Source of the DNA: Dysgonamonadaceae bacterium
Lineage (GTDB): Bacteria; Bacteroidota; Bacteroidia; Bacteroidales; Dysgonomonadaceae
Assembly (NCBI GenBank): GCA_029975415.1
Contig: JARKPE010000061.1
Location: forward strand, 1-34,949
Length of the DNA: 34,949 bases
Direction: 5' to 3'
In this document: positions 1-11,419 of the stretch, one piece after another
Position numbering within the stretch: the first letter of the stretch is position 1
Layout: every line of letters starts with the position of its first letter
Position numbers and translations under genes: made by a program
The notes under the pieces: model-generated
Databases searched by the model: none
The model's input: only the letters and a program-made list of their open reading frames with translations
Told to the model about the DNA's origin: nothing

Positions 1-2
1 GA

Positions 3-133
3 ACATCTGTACTGGATTTTTTTACTGATTATGTCATCAATTTACTTAAGAAGCGGAAAATGGAAAAACAGACAGATTTGAAGAAAACTCTTAATGGTTT
101 TATTTATCTTTATTGCCGAAAACGTATTTGTTT

Positions 134-140
<7 letters not shown>
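3..140 (+). CDS. Possible 3' end of an upstream gene (partial)
   Basis: Frame 3 is open from the window edge to a TGA at 138-140 and would encode about 45 C-terminal residues rich in Lys and Arg (LLKKRKMEKQTDLKK). It would overlap the ATG at 134 by 7 bases, a common operon arrangement. I do not recognise the sequence. Frame 1 is also open, for 26 codons to a TGA at 79-81, so the true frame cannot be decided from this window. Low confidence that it is coding. Confidence 0.25.
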
Positions 141-3235
<3,095 letters not shown>

Positions 3236-3308
3236 TGCATAAGCATCAAATGAACTATTTTCATTCATTCGCTGTTAAGATAAAGTATGTTTAATAAAAA
3301 AGAAGTAT

Positions 3309-3926
3309 ATGAAAACCAAAATCTTAAATGTAAAGTTAGGCGCTATTGCCATATTAATAACAAGTACGCTATCATTTGTTGCGTGTAACGGACAAAAGAA
3401 AAACGATGCCGGCCAAGTGACGGAAGATGTCGTAATCGAGAGAGATTCGGATGGTTATGTAACAAATTTCGACGTTTATACTTTCGAACAAAAAGACAAG
3501 GTGGTGAATGCCGCACAAGAGGAATTAGACAAAATGAATGCTAAGATCGACGAAATGAAAGCGGATTTGAATGCCAAAGGCGACAAGATTTCTGCCGAAT
3601 CGAAAGCTGCTTACGAGAAAGCCATTTCAGATCTCGAACATTCGAGAGACAATTTCAAGGCCAAATTGGATGCACTCAAAAACAGTAGCGAAAACAATTG
3701 GGATCAGGCAAAATCCGATATGAGCAGCGCCTATAATGAAGCAGAACAAAACGTGAAAACAAATTGGTCGAACTTCAAAGAAAATGCAGGAGAAGCAACT
3801 CAAAATGTGAAGGGAAACATCGAGAATGCGGCTTCAAATGTAAAAAAAGATGTAAGCAAAGCTGCGTCCGATGTGAAAAAAGAAGCCGATAAGGCTGCAA
3901 AATCTGTGAAAGATGCAGTGAAATAA
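3309..3926 (+). CDS. Lipoprotein with a Lys/Ala/Asn-rich amphipathic helical repeat domain
   Basis: The 205-residue protein starts with a lipoprotein-type signal (MKTKILNVKLGAIAILITST) and a plausible lipidated Cys26 in SFVAC. Residues 60-125 are a highly charged coiled coil. The C-terminal 70 residues are short helical repeats of the kind NVKKDVSKAASDVKKEADK, resembling LEA or apolipoprotein-like amphipathic helices. That composition suggests a periplasmic or envelope stress or structural protein, but no function can be assigned. It stands alone: 73 bases after ligA, with a TATGTTTA box at 3286-3293 that is one base from the Bacteroidota -7 consensus, and its own terminator downstream. Confidence 0.8.
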   Translation: MKTKILNVKLGAIAILITSTLSFVACNGQKKNDAGQVTEDVVIERDSDGYVTNFDVYTFEQKDKVVNAAQEELDKMNAKIDEMKADLNAKGDKISAESKAAYEKAISDLEHSRDNFKAKLDALKNSSENNWDQAKSDMSSAYNEAEQNVKTNWSNFKENAGEATQNVKGNIENAASNVKKDVSKAASDVKKEADKAAKSVKDAVK

Positions 3927-3946
3927 GTTTCCGATCGAAAATTTAT

Positions 3947-3987
3947 AAAACGCTATTCGGCAATTTCAAAGTCGGATGGCGTTTTTT
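3947..3987 (+). terminator. Rho-independent terminator after the coiled-coil lipoprotein
   Basis: A 15-base left arm (3947-3961) pairs with 3971-3985, including three G-U pairs, around a 9-base loop. A run of T follows at 3982-3987. It begins 20 bases after the stop codon, so it probably ends the transcript of the 3309-3926 gene. Confidence 0.85.
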
Positions 3988-4045
3988 ATACCTAAAATGC
4001 CGTCGAAAAAGGCGATGAGTGTTTTATATTCCCTATACTTATTAT

Positions 4046-4108
4046 GGAGTTGCCTTAGAGGAAACAAGGAGGAGCATGGGAGTTGCCTCGGAGCTATGTC
4101 GGAGCTAT
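4046..4108. repeat. Short direct repeats in an intergenic gap
   Basis: GGAGTTGCCT occurs at 4046-4055 and 4079-4088. CGGAGCTAT occurs twice in a row, at 4089-4097 and 4100-4108. The gap 3988-4221 has no credible gene. A related degenerate sequence lies near 18414-18455, which suggests a dispersed intergenic element. Confidence 0.6.
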
Positions 4109-4146
4109 AGCGTAGAAAGGTTAAAGAAAGTTGGGCGTTAGGTGAA

Positions 4147-4182
4147 GGATAGGAGGAAAGTTTCGTCTATTTCCTCCTATTC
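4147..4182. other. Inverted repeat (hairpin) downstream of the DUF362 gene
   Basis: ATAGGAGGAAA at 4149-4159 pairs perfectly with 4170-4180 around a 10-base loop, and one G-U and one G-C pair extend the stem to 4147-4182. It sits 39 bases beyond the stop of the minus-strand DUF362 gene. A terminator for that operon is possible, but there is no clear T run on either strand. Confidence 0.5.
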
Positions 4183-4221
4183 GATGTTGATATAAATTTG
4201 CTATGATTTTTTGTATTATGA

Positions 4222-5232
4222 TTATCCAATATTCACAAGATTGTATTTTTGATTTCCGACTCCGATTTTCTCAGCATGATTCAGCGTGTGAATTCCGTTA
4301 CGTGATTCCATTCGCTCGATTAAATGAATCTTCCCGGGATCGGATGAAGCGTACACAAGATCTACACATGCCTTATCGAGCGCTACGGGATCAAGGGAGG
4401 CCAAAATCCCCACATCTGCCATTTCGGGTGCAGCCGGACTTGAGTCGCAATCACAATCTACTGACAATTTATTCATAACGCTAATGTAAATAATATTATC
4501 TTTAGCATGATCGGCTATGGCGCTTGCTGCTTCGGCCATTGCTTCGAGCCATTCTTCCTGTTTTGGATTGCCCCACTCTGTGGTACTTGTACCAGCGGAA
4601 TGAATCAACCTTTTACCATTGGATGAGGCAATGCCTATAGCCATGTTTTTGATCGCTCCTCCAAATCCAGCCATTGCATGTCCTTTGAAATGTGAAAGGA
4701 TAACCGTAAAATCGTAGTTCAGGTAATCCTTTCCTACGATATCATAACTAAGGCGAGTTCCGTTTTTTACGGGAAGTTTCACTTCACCTTCTGCATCCAT
4801 AATATCAACTTTTGCAATCTTTGTGAAACCATGATCAACAACAACCTTTCGGTGGCTTTCTGTGTTAGCTCGTTTCCCTTCGTAGGCAGTGTTACATTCA
4901 ATAATTGTTCCTTTGACCGAATGGACAAAGTCAGCAATAAAAGAGGGTTGCAGGAAATTGTTTCCTCCCGGTTCGCCGGTTGTAACCTTTACGGCGACGT
5001 TTTTCCCCTCTGCTTTACGTCCCAATGCTTCATAGATTTTCATCAAGGCATAGGACGAAATTTCCTTTGTGAAATAAACTTTTGGTAAATTGTTTTTCCC
5101 TGTTTTCAGTAAACCGGGATCGAGTGTAATTTTTCCAAAATTTGAGCCAAAAGATGATTTTGTTAAAAGGGGAACAGCTGCTGAGCCTAAAATTATTTGA
5201 GTCCCTTTTTTTATAAATTTTCTTCTGTCCAT
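4222..5232 (-). CDS. DUF362 domain protein with a Tat-like signal
   Basis: The 336-residue protein starts MDRRKFIKKG, a twin-arginine-type motif, followed by a hydrophobic stretch, so export in folded form is likely. The rest matches the DUF362 family as I know it: VTTGEPGGNNF near residue 83, HFKGHAMAGFGGAIKNMAIG at 181-200, and NKLSVDCDCD with Cys260 and Cys262. Some DUF362 proteins carry an added ferredoxin domain with 4Fe-4S motifs. This one ends without it, so any metal or cluster would have to use the DUF362 core. The reaction is unknown. It lies 49 bases downstream of the ECF S-component gene on the same strand and is probably cotranscribed with it. Confidence 0.88.
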   Translation of the reverse strand: MDRRKFIKKGTQIILGSAAVPLLTKSSFGSNFGKITLDPGLLKTGKNNLPKVYFTKEISSYALMKIYEALGRKAEGKNVAVKVTTGEPGGNNFLQPSFIADFVHSVKGTIIECNTAYEGKRANTESHRKVVVDHGFTKIAKVDIMDAEGEVKLPVKNGTRLSYDIVGKDYLNYDFTVILSHFKGHAMAGFGGAIKNMAIGIASSNGKRLIHSAGTSTTEWGNPKQEEWLEAMAEAASAIADHAKDNIIYISVMNKLSVDCDCDSSPAAPEMADVGILASLDPVALDKACVDLVYASSDPGKIHLIERMESRNGIHTLNHAEKIGVGNQKYNLVNIG

Positions 5233-5281
5233 AAGAATAAGTGTTTAAGGATTATTATATGATTTTTATTCCTTCTGTACG

Positions 5282-5794
5282 CTATTTGTAAATAATGTAC
5301 CTTAATAGAGCAAATCCTCCAAATATTTGTAAAAGCATGCCGGGAATGGCAATGCGAAAATCTTGACTAGCGGTAAAAAAGTTACCGGTAAGTGCCCACT
5401 CTCCAAGTGTTCCTATAGTTTGATATGCCAGGACGACACCAAAAAGGATGGCAATAGATATTCGTTTGAAATAATTTGCAGCCAATCCGGCGACACCGGC
5501 AAGCAGCATCGATTTCATCAGGATAGCGGGAAGTAGAGCCAATGATGGCATTCCAAACAGTGCGCAATTTAGAACAGGTGAAAATATTGCAGTAAGTAAT
5601 CCCACTCTCCATCCGTATTTATAAGCAGCAATCAATGTAAAAAAATAAATTGGAAGAAAAGTGATTCCTCCGTTCGGTATAAGATGAAAAAGTTGAGGAA
5701 AGACAATATTGCCTGCCACGAGGACAGTTGCAGCCAAATAAGCTTTAAGTTCCCGGTAATTTAGAGAATGCAATGTTAACGGTGTTGTTTTCAT
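5282..5794 (-). CDS. ECF-type transporter substrate-binding (S) component, membrane protein
   Basis: The protein has 170 residues and about five or six hydrophobic helices. The stretch GGITFLPIYFFTLIAAYKYG followed by WRVGLLTAIFSPVLNCALFG is typical of small vitamin/metal S components that dock on a shared energy-coupling module. No ATPase (EcfA) or EcfT gene is present in this window, so it would rely on a module encoded elsewhere. The substrate cannot be read from the sequence. Pairing with the exported DUF362 protein is suggestive of a shared cofactor or metal role, but this is inference. The gene ends 49 bases before DUF362 and starts 81 bases after the cupin stop. Confidence 0.8.
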   Translation of the reverse strand: MKTTPLTLHSLNYRELKAYLAATVLVAGNIVFPQLFHLIPNGGITFLPIYFFTLIAAYKYGWRVGLLTAIFSPVLNCALFGMPSLALLPAILMKSMLLAGVAGLAANYFKRISIAILFGVVLAYQTIGTLGEWALTGNFFTASQDFRIAIPGMLLQIFGGFALLRYIIYK

Positions 5795-5875
5795 ATACTT
5801 TTGTATTAAAAGATTTTCCTCATAGGAGAAATTATTACAAATAACAGTAAATACTTTTAGAAAAGATGATATATT

Positions 5876-6268
5876 TCAGTAACTTTCGTATTCTTCCTCC
5901 GATACTGGGCCAAGCCAAACAGCATTATTCCTGCTTGCTTGCGGAGTAATGCCAATGTGTACAAAGTCGCTATGAGGAGTAGCGCCATGCCAATGCACGA
6001 CGTTCGGTTTGATTTCAATTATGTCTCCTGCTTTTAAGCGTCTTTTCGGTTGACCTTTTTCCTGATAATAACCTTCGCCTGAAGTACAAAGCAAAATTTG
6101 TCCATAAGGGTGCGAGTGCCAATGGTTGCGACTACCAGGAGCAAAGGTTACGTTATAAACTGTAGTATCGAGATTTTTTATATCTTCAGATAACATGGAT
6201 AGCCAAGCTTCGCCTGTGAAATTAATTGAAACCTTTTGTCCTTTGGAAAAAATTTCTGTTGTTTTCAT
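5876..6268 (-). CDS. Small single-domain cupin protein
   Basis: The 130-residue protein is one cupin barrel. Motif 1 is HWHSHPYGQ with His51, His53 and Gln57 (Gln where many cupins have Glu), and motif 2 is GDIIEIKPNVVHWHG with His92. These are likely metal ligands. Similar small cupins are often annotated as carboxymuconolactone-decarboxylase-associated or quercetinase-like, but the substrate is unknown. It is the last gene of a tight minus-strand run (aldo/keto reductase, flavodoxin, alcohol dehydrogenase, cupin), starting 23 bases after the dehydrogenase stop. This suggests a role in handling reactive carbonyls or aromatics. Confidence 0.85.
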   Translation of the reverse strand: MKTTEIFSKGQKVSINFTGEAWLSMLSEDIKNLDTTVYNVTFAPGSRNHWHSHPYGQILLCTSGEGYYQEKGQPKRRLKAGDIIEIKPNVVHWHGATPHSDFVHIGITPQASRNNAVWLGPVSEEEYESY

Positions 6269-6291
6269 TTTGTCATTTATATTTTAGAAAA

Positions 6292-7440
6292 CTATTTAGC
6301 ATATTCCAAAATTGTTCTGATCATTTCTTCTGTATAAACGGATTCTGCGCCTGTCATGCGTGATATTCCGAATAGTTTTTCGACCAGTGTTGGAATGTCT
6401 TTTTCGGGAATGTTACCCTCTATGAGCGTTGTGGGAGTACCGATTTTCTGATACCATTGTTTTAACGCAAGGATGCCATTGTCTACTCCTTGTACATTAA
6501 AAACGTTTTTAGCAAATCGTTCCAATCTTTCCGAGAATTGACTTTTTTGCCACATCATCCACGCCGGAACGATAATCGAAAGGCCTGCTCCGTGAGGAAT
6601 GTCATATTCCGCCGAAAGTGTATGTTCAATGAAATGCGTATCGTAACGATTGCCTTCCACGCCACAGAAGGTAGAGCCATTCAATGCTTGCGTAGCAGCC
6701 CATGCAAACTCGCCTCTTGCTTCATAATCAGTTGGATTATGCAATAAAATTTCTGTAGTTCGAATTACTGTTTTCAGGATATTCTCCACATAACCGGCAA
6801 TGTATTCAGGAAAATAAGTTGCTGAAAAATAAAGGTCGAGACTGTGCGCGAAAATATCGGCAGCTGAATAGGCCAGGTATTCGTTGGTAACGGTGGCTTG
6901 TAATTCCGGATTGATCACTGAAACGGTAGGGAAAGTGGCTGGACCAGCCAAGCTGAATTTCTGTTTCGTTTTGTCATTAGTTACAACAGCAAAATTATTC
7001 ATCTCGCTTCCGGTAGCAGCCAGCGTCATAATGTCGAAGATTCGCAAGGCTTTCGTTGGAACAGTTTTTCCGATAAAGAAATCCCATACGTCGCCTTCAT
7101 ACAAAGCTCCGGCTGCTATAGATTTGGAAGAGTCAAGAACGGAACCTCCCCCAATGGCTAATACCGCCTCTATATTTTTTGCTTTGGCTATTTCAACACC
7201 TTCATATACCTTACTCAAAATGGGATTACTTTTTACGCCGCCCAATGTTTCGAAACGGATGCCATTTTCGGCTAATGATTGAGCTACGGTGTCGAACAAT
7301 CCGTTTTTTCGAATTCGATCAGAGCCGTATACAATTAATACGTTCGAAATGCCAAATTCTGAAATGTATTTTCCGATATTTTTTTCTTTACCTCTTCCGA
7401 ATTCAATTCGGGTTGGATTGTAATAAGTGAAGTTTTTCAT
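6292..7440 (-). CDS. Iron-type (Fe-ADH) NADPH-dependent alcohol/aldehyde reductase, YqhD-like
   Basis: This is a 382-residue group III alcohol dehydrogenase. The nucleotide-binding GGGS motif is at 97-100 (AIGGGSVLDSSK). The four metal ligands of the family are present: Asp195 and His199 in ADIFAHS, His273 in IEHTLSAEYD, and His283 in IPHGAG. Spacing is close to that of E. coli YqhD. Such enzymes reduce aldehydes such as butyraldehyde or lipid-peroxidation products to alcohols in the cytoplasm. The neighbouring aldo/keto reductase and divergent AraC regulator fit the same detoxifying role. It follows the flavodoxin gene by 20 bases, in the same apparent operon. Confidence 0.93.
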   Translation of the reverse strand: MKNFTYYNPTRIEFGRGKEKNIGKYISEFGISNVLIVYGSDRIRKNGLFDTVAQSLAENGIRFETLGGVKSNPILSKVYEGVEIAKAKNIEAVLAIGGGSVLDSSKSIAAGALYEGDVWDFFIGKTVPTKALRIFDIMTLAATGSEMNNFAVVTNDKTKQKFSLAGPATFPTVSVINPELQATVTNEYLAYSAADIFAHSLDLYFSATYFPEYIAGYVENILKTVIRTTEILLHNPTDYEARGEFAWAATQALNGSTFCGVEGNRYDTHFIEHTLSAEYDIPHGAGLSIIVPAWMMWQKSQFSERLERFAKNVFNVQGVDNGILALKQWYQKIGTPTTLIEGNIPEKDIPTLVEKLFGISRMTGAESVYTEEMIRTILEYAK

Positions 7441-7460
7441 ATTCGTTGTCGTTTAAAATT

Positions 7461-7997
7461 TTATTTAATCAATTGTAATTTAGTGAGCCACGATTTTATA
7501 GCGGTTTCGGAGTTATTTGCCATACTTCCTCGAATGGTCAAACAGGGAAGAACTATTGCTTGAGGGTACAATTTTTGAATATCCTGAACACTTCTCCCTG
7601 CTCCACTTCCTTCGTGTGTACAAAAAGGAGCGATTGTTTTTGCTGAAAAATCATACGATTCCAGAAAATTAAAAACAGCCATGGGAAAAGTATCCCACCA
7701 AATCGGATACCCAAGAACAATGAGATCATATTCCTCCATATTTTTTACGTTATTCACCAATTCAGGACGCAGATTATTCTCCAGTTCTGTTTTTGCCACT
7801 TCTGTAGCTTCATAATAATCTAAAGGGTACGAATAAGAAGTTTTGATCTCAAACAAATCGCCACCTGTTAAATTTTTAATCTTTTGTGCCACTATTTCCG
7901 TATTTCCAACAGGAAGATTTACTATTCTTCCATTTACATAATTATTCCCCTTTCTCGAGAAATAGGCAATGAGGCTTTTGCTGTATGATGTATTCAT
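7461..7997 (-). CDS. Flavodoxin family protein
   Basis: The protein has 178 residues. SLIAYFSRKGNN near the N terminus is the usual FMN phosphate-binding start, and DLIVLGYPIWWDTFPMAV near residue 91 is the flavodoxin isoalloxazine-binding region. FCTHEGSGAGRSVQDI follows, as in the flavodoxin_4-type proteins common in Bacteroidota. It probably acts as an FMN-dependent electron carrier or small quinone/nitro reductase-like protein in the cytoplasm. Its ATG directly abuts the stop codon of the aldo/keto reductase with no gap, so translational coupling is likely. Confidence 0.9.
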   Translation of the reverse strand: MNTSYSKSLIAYFSRKGNNYVNGRIVNLPVGNTEIVAQKIKNLTGGDLFEIKTSYSYPLDYYEATEVAKTELENNLRPELVNNVKNMEEYDLIVLGYPIWWDTFPMAVFNFLESYDFSAKTIAPFCTHEGSGAGRSVQDIQKLYPQAIVLPCLTIRGSMANNSETAIKSWLTKLQLIK

Positions 7998-8996
<999 letters not shown>

Positions 8997-9015
8997 TTAT
9001 TGTTCTTTGTCAATG

Positions 9016-9023
9016 CAAAGGTA
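9016..9023 (-). promoter_or_regulatory. Predicted -7 box for the reductase operon
   Basis: On the minus strand this reads TACCTTTG, an exact match to the Bacteroidota -7 consensus TAnnTTTG, about 40 bases upstream of the aldo/keto reductase ATG. No good -33 TTTG lies at the usual 19-21 base distance, which would fit a promoter that needs an activator. Confidence 0.5.
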
Positions 9024-9051
9024 AATGGACTTACAAGTAACTACCTTACTC

Positions 9052-9079
9052 AAATTACGGATTTACATACCAAAATTAC
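9052..9079. promoter_or_regulatory. Candidate operator: AAATTAC direct repeats 21 bases apart
   Basis: AAATTAC occurs at 9052-9058 and 9073-9079, a 21-base period equal to two helical turns. It lies in the divergent region between the reductase operon and the AraC-type regulator. Direct repeats with this spacing are typical of AraC-family binding sites, but binding is inferred only from position and spacing. Confidence 0.35.
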
Positions 9080-9097
9080 TGCAATCCAATCATATCA

Positions 9098-9129
9098 TTT
9101 ATCTTATTGAAAAATATGCTTTATCTTTG
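9098..9129 (+). promoter_or_regulatory. Predicted promoter of the AraC-family regulator
   Basis: The -7 box TATCTTTG (9122-9129) matches the Bacteroidota consensus exactly. TTTA at 9098-9101 is a one-mismatch -33 element with a 20-base spacer. The ATG at 9146 is 17 bases downstream, implying a very short leader. Confidence 0.6.
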
Positions 9130-9145
9130 AAACAAAAAAAAGATC

Positions 9146-10039
9146 ATGAAAGATATAGTTAAAATCGATACGATAGCAGCATATAATTCCTTAAGAGGAG
9201 TTGAAACGTTGCATCCATTGGTAAGTGTAATAGAAATGTCGAAGACAAAACCGATACCGGGAATGCGTACACTTTTTGGTTTTTACTGTGTGTTTTTAAA
9301 AGAAGTAAAGTGTGGAGATTTGATGTATGGACGAAATACTTACGATTATCAGGAAGGAACACTTGTTTTTCTGGCTCCCGGGCAGATTTTGGGCGTCAAT
9401 ACAAAAGAAGTGATTCAACCCAAAGGCTGGGCTTTGCTTTTTCATCCCGATTTAATCAAAGGGACTTCGTTGGGACGCAATATCAAGAACTATACTTTTT
9501 TTTCGTACGAAGTAAATGAGGCTTTGCATTTATCGGAGAAAGAAAGACAAATTATCATTGATTGTCTGAAGAAAATTGAATACGAAATTAGCCAACCTAT
9601 CGACAAACATAGTAAAACGCTTATTACCAATAATATCGAGTTATTCCTCAATTATTGTATGCGTTTTTACGACCGTCAATTCATTACTCGAAGCAATGTC
9701 AACAGCGATATTTTAACACAATTTGAAAGGTTGCTCGATGAATATTTTCAAGCGGGATTGACGCAAACCCTTGGTCTGCCTTCGGTGAAATATTTTGCCG
9801 ATCAGTTTCATCTTTCACCAAATTATTTTGGCGATATGATCAAAAAAGAGACCGGGAAATCCGCACAAGAACATATTCAGCTAAAATTGATCGATGTGGC
9901 AAAGGAGAAAATTTTCGATCCCGAAAAGTCCATCAGTGAAATAGCCTATGAACTCGGTTTTGCCTATCCTCAACATTTTACACGAATGTTTAAAAAGCAA
10001 GTAGGAATGTCGCCGGCAGAATATAGGGCTGTGAAGTAG
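9146..10039 (+). CDS. AraC-family transcriptional regulator
   Basis: The 297-residue protein has an N-terminal cupin-like sensing region (FGFYCVFLKEVKCGDLMYGR, EGTLVFLAPGQILG) and a C-terminal double helix-turn-helix from about residue 200. The second HTH carries the AraC/XylS signature (SISEIAYELGFAYPQHFTRM, then FKKQVGMSPAEYR). It is transcribed away from the aldo/keto reductase, flavodoxin, alcohol dehydrogenase and cupin genes. This matches the layout of E. coli yqhC, an aldehyde-responsive AraC-type activator of yqhD and dkgA. By analogy it probably controls the divergent operon; the inducer is not known. Confidence 0.92.
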   Translation: MKDIVKIDTIAAYNSLRGVETLHPLVSVIEMSKTKPIPGMRTLFGFYCVFLKEVKCGDLMYGRNTYDYQEGTLVFLAPGQILGVNTKEVIQPKGWALLFHPDLIKGTSLGRNIKNYTFFSYEVNEALHLSEKERQIIIDCLKKIEYEISQPIDKHSKTLITNNIELFLNYCMRFYDRQFITRSNVNSDILTQFERLLDEYFQAGLTQTLGLPSVKYFADQFHLSPNYFGDMIKKETGKSAQEHIQLKLIDVAKEKIFDPEKSISEIAYELGFAYPQHFTRMFKKQVGMSPAEYRAVK

Positions 10040-10108
10040 ATGCAAAAGGTAGCGTAAATTAAACTGTGTAAAGATTTATTTTCTTAAAAAACTCTCTTCT
10101 TTTTATTA

Positions 10109-10430
10109 ATAGGGTCATCCCTACGGGATTTTGTATTTTGGTTCGATATTTTTTTCTACCAAAAGGTTGTCCCTACGGGACAAAAATCAATTTTGCAATC
10201 TCCGTAAGAGCGTATATTTACGGTATGATTACATTTCCCATGTTCTATTAATCATACCCTACGGGACAAAACAAATTTCGTAAGCTCCGTAAGAGAACGC
10301 ATACCTACGGGACAATTACATTCCCATGCTTTGTAAAATTACATCCGTGGAATAATATTTCATAAGCTCCGTAGGAGCATATAATCATACAATCATTTTA
10401 CATAGCCCAGCAGGGCGACCGTTCTTTAAT
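10109..10430. repeat. REP-like palindrome block, copy 1
   Basis: This copy and the one at 10446-10780 form a diverged tandem duplication of about 330 bases, starting with ATAGGGTCATCC and ending with GCGACCGTTCTTTAAT. Inside are many small hairpins: ATCCC-TAC-GGGAT (10117-10129), GTCCC-TAC-GGGAC (10169-10181), CCC-TAC-GGG (10257-10265), GCTCC-GTA-GGAGC (10366-10378) and GCCC-AGCA-GGGC (10405-10416). Related palindromes appear in opposite orientations with compensating changes, as in bacterial REP/BIME elements. The whole gap 10040-10775 has no credible gene. Confidence 0.8.
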
Positions 10431-10445
10431 TATAAAACTGTTATC

Positions 10446-10780
10446 ATAGGGTCATCCCTACGGGATTTTGTGTTTTGGTTCGATATTTTTTTCTACCAAA
10501 AGGTTGTCCCTACGGAACAAAATCAATTTCGCAATCTCCGTTGGAGCGCATATTTACGGTATGATTACATTTCCCATGTTCTGTTAATTACCCTACGGGA
10601 CAAAACACATTTCGTAAGCTCCGTAAGAGCGTATACCTACGGGACAATTATATTCCCATGCTTCGTAAAATTACATCCGTAGAATAATATTTCATACGCT
10701 CCGTAGGAGCATGCTTATGGTAGAATAATATAATCACGCAACCATTTTATAAAGCCCCCGCGGGGCGACCGTTCTTTAAT
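10446..10780. repeat. REP-like palindrome block, copy 2
   Basis: Second copy of the block at 10109-10430. Matching hairpins include ATCCC-TAC-GGGAT (10454-10466), GCTCC-GTA-GGAGC (10698-10710) and GCCCC-CGC-GGGGC (10754-10766). The last bases overlap the stop codon of the Y1 transposase remnant (10776-10778). The same end sequence in copy 1 therefore appears to be a leftover from the transposase 3' end, which ties the repeats to that gene. Confidence 0.8.
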
Positions 10781-11238
10781 CGTAAAAATCAAATACATAT
10801 TCGTCCTTATATTCAATTTCAAATTTCATCAACATATCCAAATATTCTTCTTTGAATGTTTTCAACTGATGATGCTTTTCCTGATTCATAATGTATTGAA
10901 TTACTTCATTCCGTTGAGAACGCGAATAAGAAAATGCTCCGTATCCTTCTTGCCACTGAAACTTCCCCTTGACGAAACGATTATCATTAATCCATTTGGA
11001 AGATACAGCTTTTAAATCTCGCATCACATCGGAAACCCTCAAGCTCGAAAGTAATTCAAAAAACACATGAACATGGTCTCTCCATCCTCCAATAGATAAA
11101 GGAAACACATTGTCATTCTTTAAAATTCCCGACATATATTTATGCAAGTTGTCACGAAAACTGTCAGTTATTATATTTTCTTAGCCTTTAACGGCAAAAA
11201 ACGCAATGGATATTGATTTGTGAGTAAGTATTAGCCAT
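10776..11238 (-). pseudogene. REP-associated Y1 (HUH) transposase remnant
   Basis: The surviving open frame (10776-11147, TTG start, 123 residues) has the HUH motif HVH (His25, His27 of this frame, in WRDHVHVFF) and the catalytic-helix pattern QYIMNQ (Tyr85, Gln89) of IS200/RAYT-type Y1 transposases. It lacks the first beta strand. Reading further upstream on the minus strand, an ATG at 11236-11238 starts MANTYSQINIHCVF, then a T6 run shifts frame. The next frame gives FAVKG, an in-frame TAA at 11181-11183, then ENIITDSFRDN leading into LHKYMSGILKN. So the gene has one frameshift and one nonsense codon relative to a normal roughly 150-residue protein. No right-hand element end is evident. Its 3' end abuts REP-like palindromes, its likely former substrate. 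Confidence 0.75.
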
Positions 11239-11419
11239 TTATGCAACAAATTTATTGAGTGAAACATTACCTTTTATGTACTCAGTATCGCGAAACGCAA
11301 TTTAGAAACGAGCGCTAAAAAAATGATTTTATAAAAAAATCCCTCTGAACTTACAAAACAATTTAAATATTTCAAGACGAATCAAAGGAATATTTATTGG
11401 CTAACAGACTTCGTTTAAC

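Noticed and set aside
7179-7430. 83-codon plus-strand frame opposite the alcohol dehydrogenase
   Set aside because: It is antisense to a well-supported gene, with no motif or promoter of its own.
10470-10682. 70-codon plus-strand frame inside the repeat block
   Set aside because: It lies within the palindromic duplication, and its sequence follows the repeat rather than a protein pattern.
10109-10780. Possible CRISPR-like array of short repeats
   Set aside because: The repeats are palindromes of different lengths at irregular distances within one tandem duplication. There are no equal-length spacers and no cas genes.
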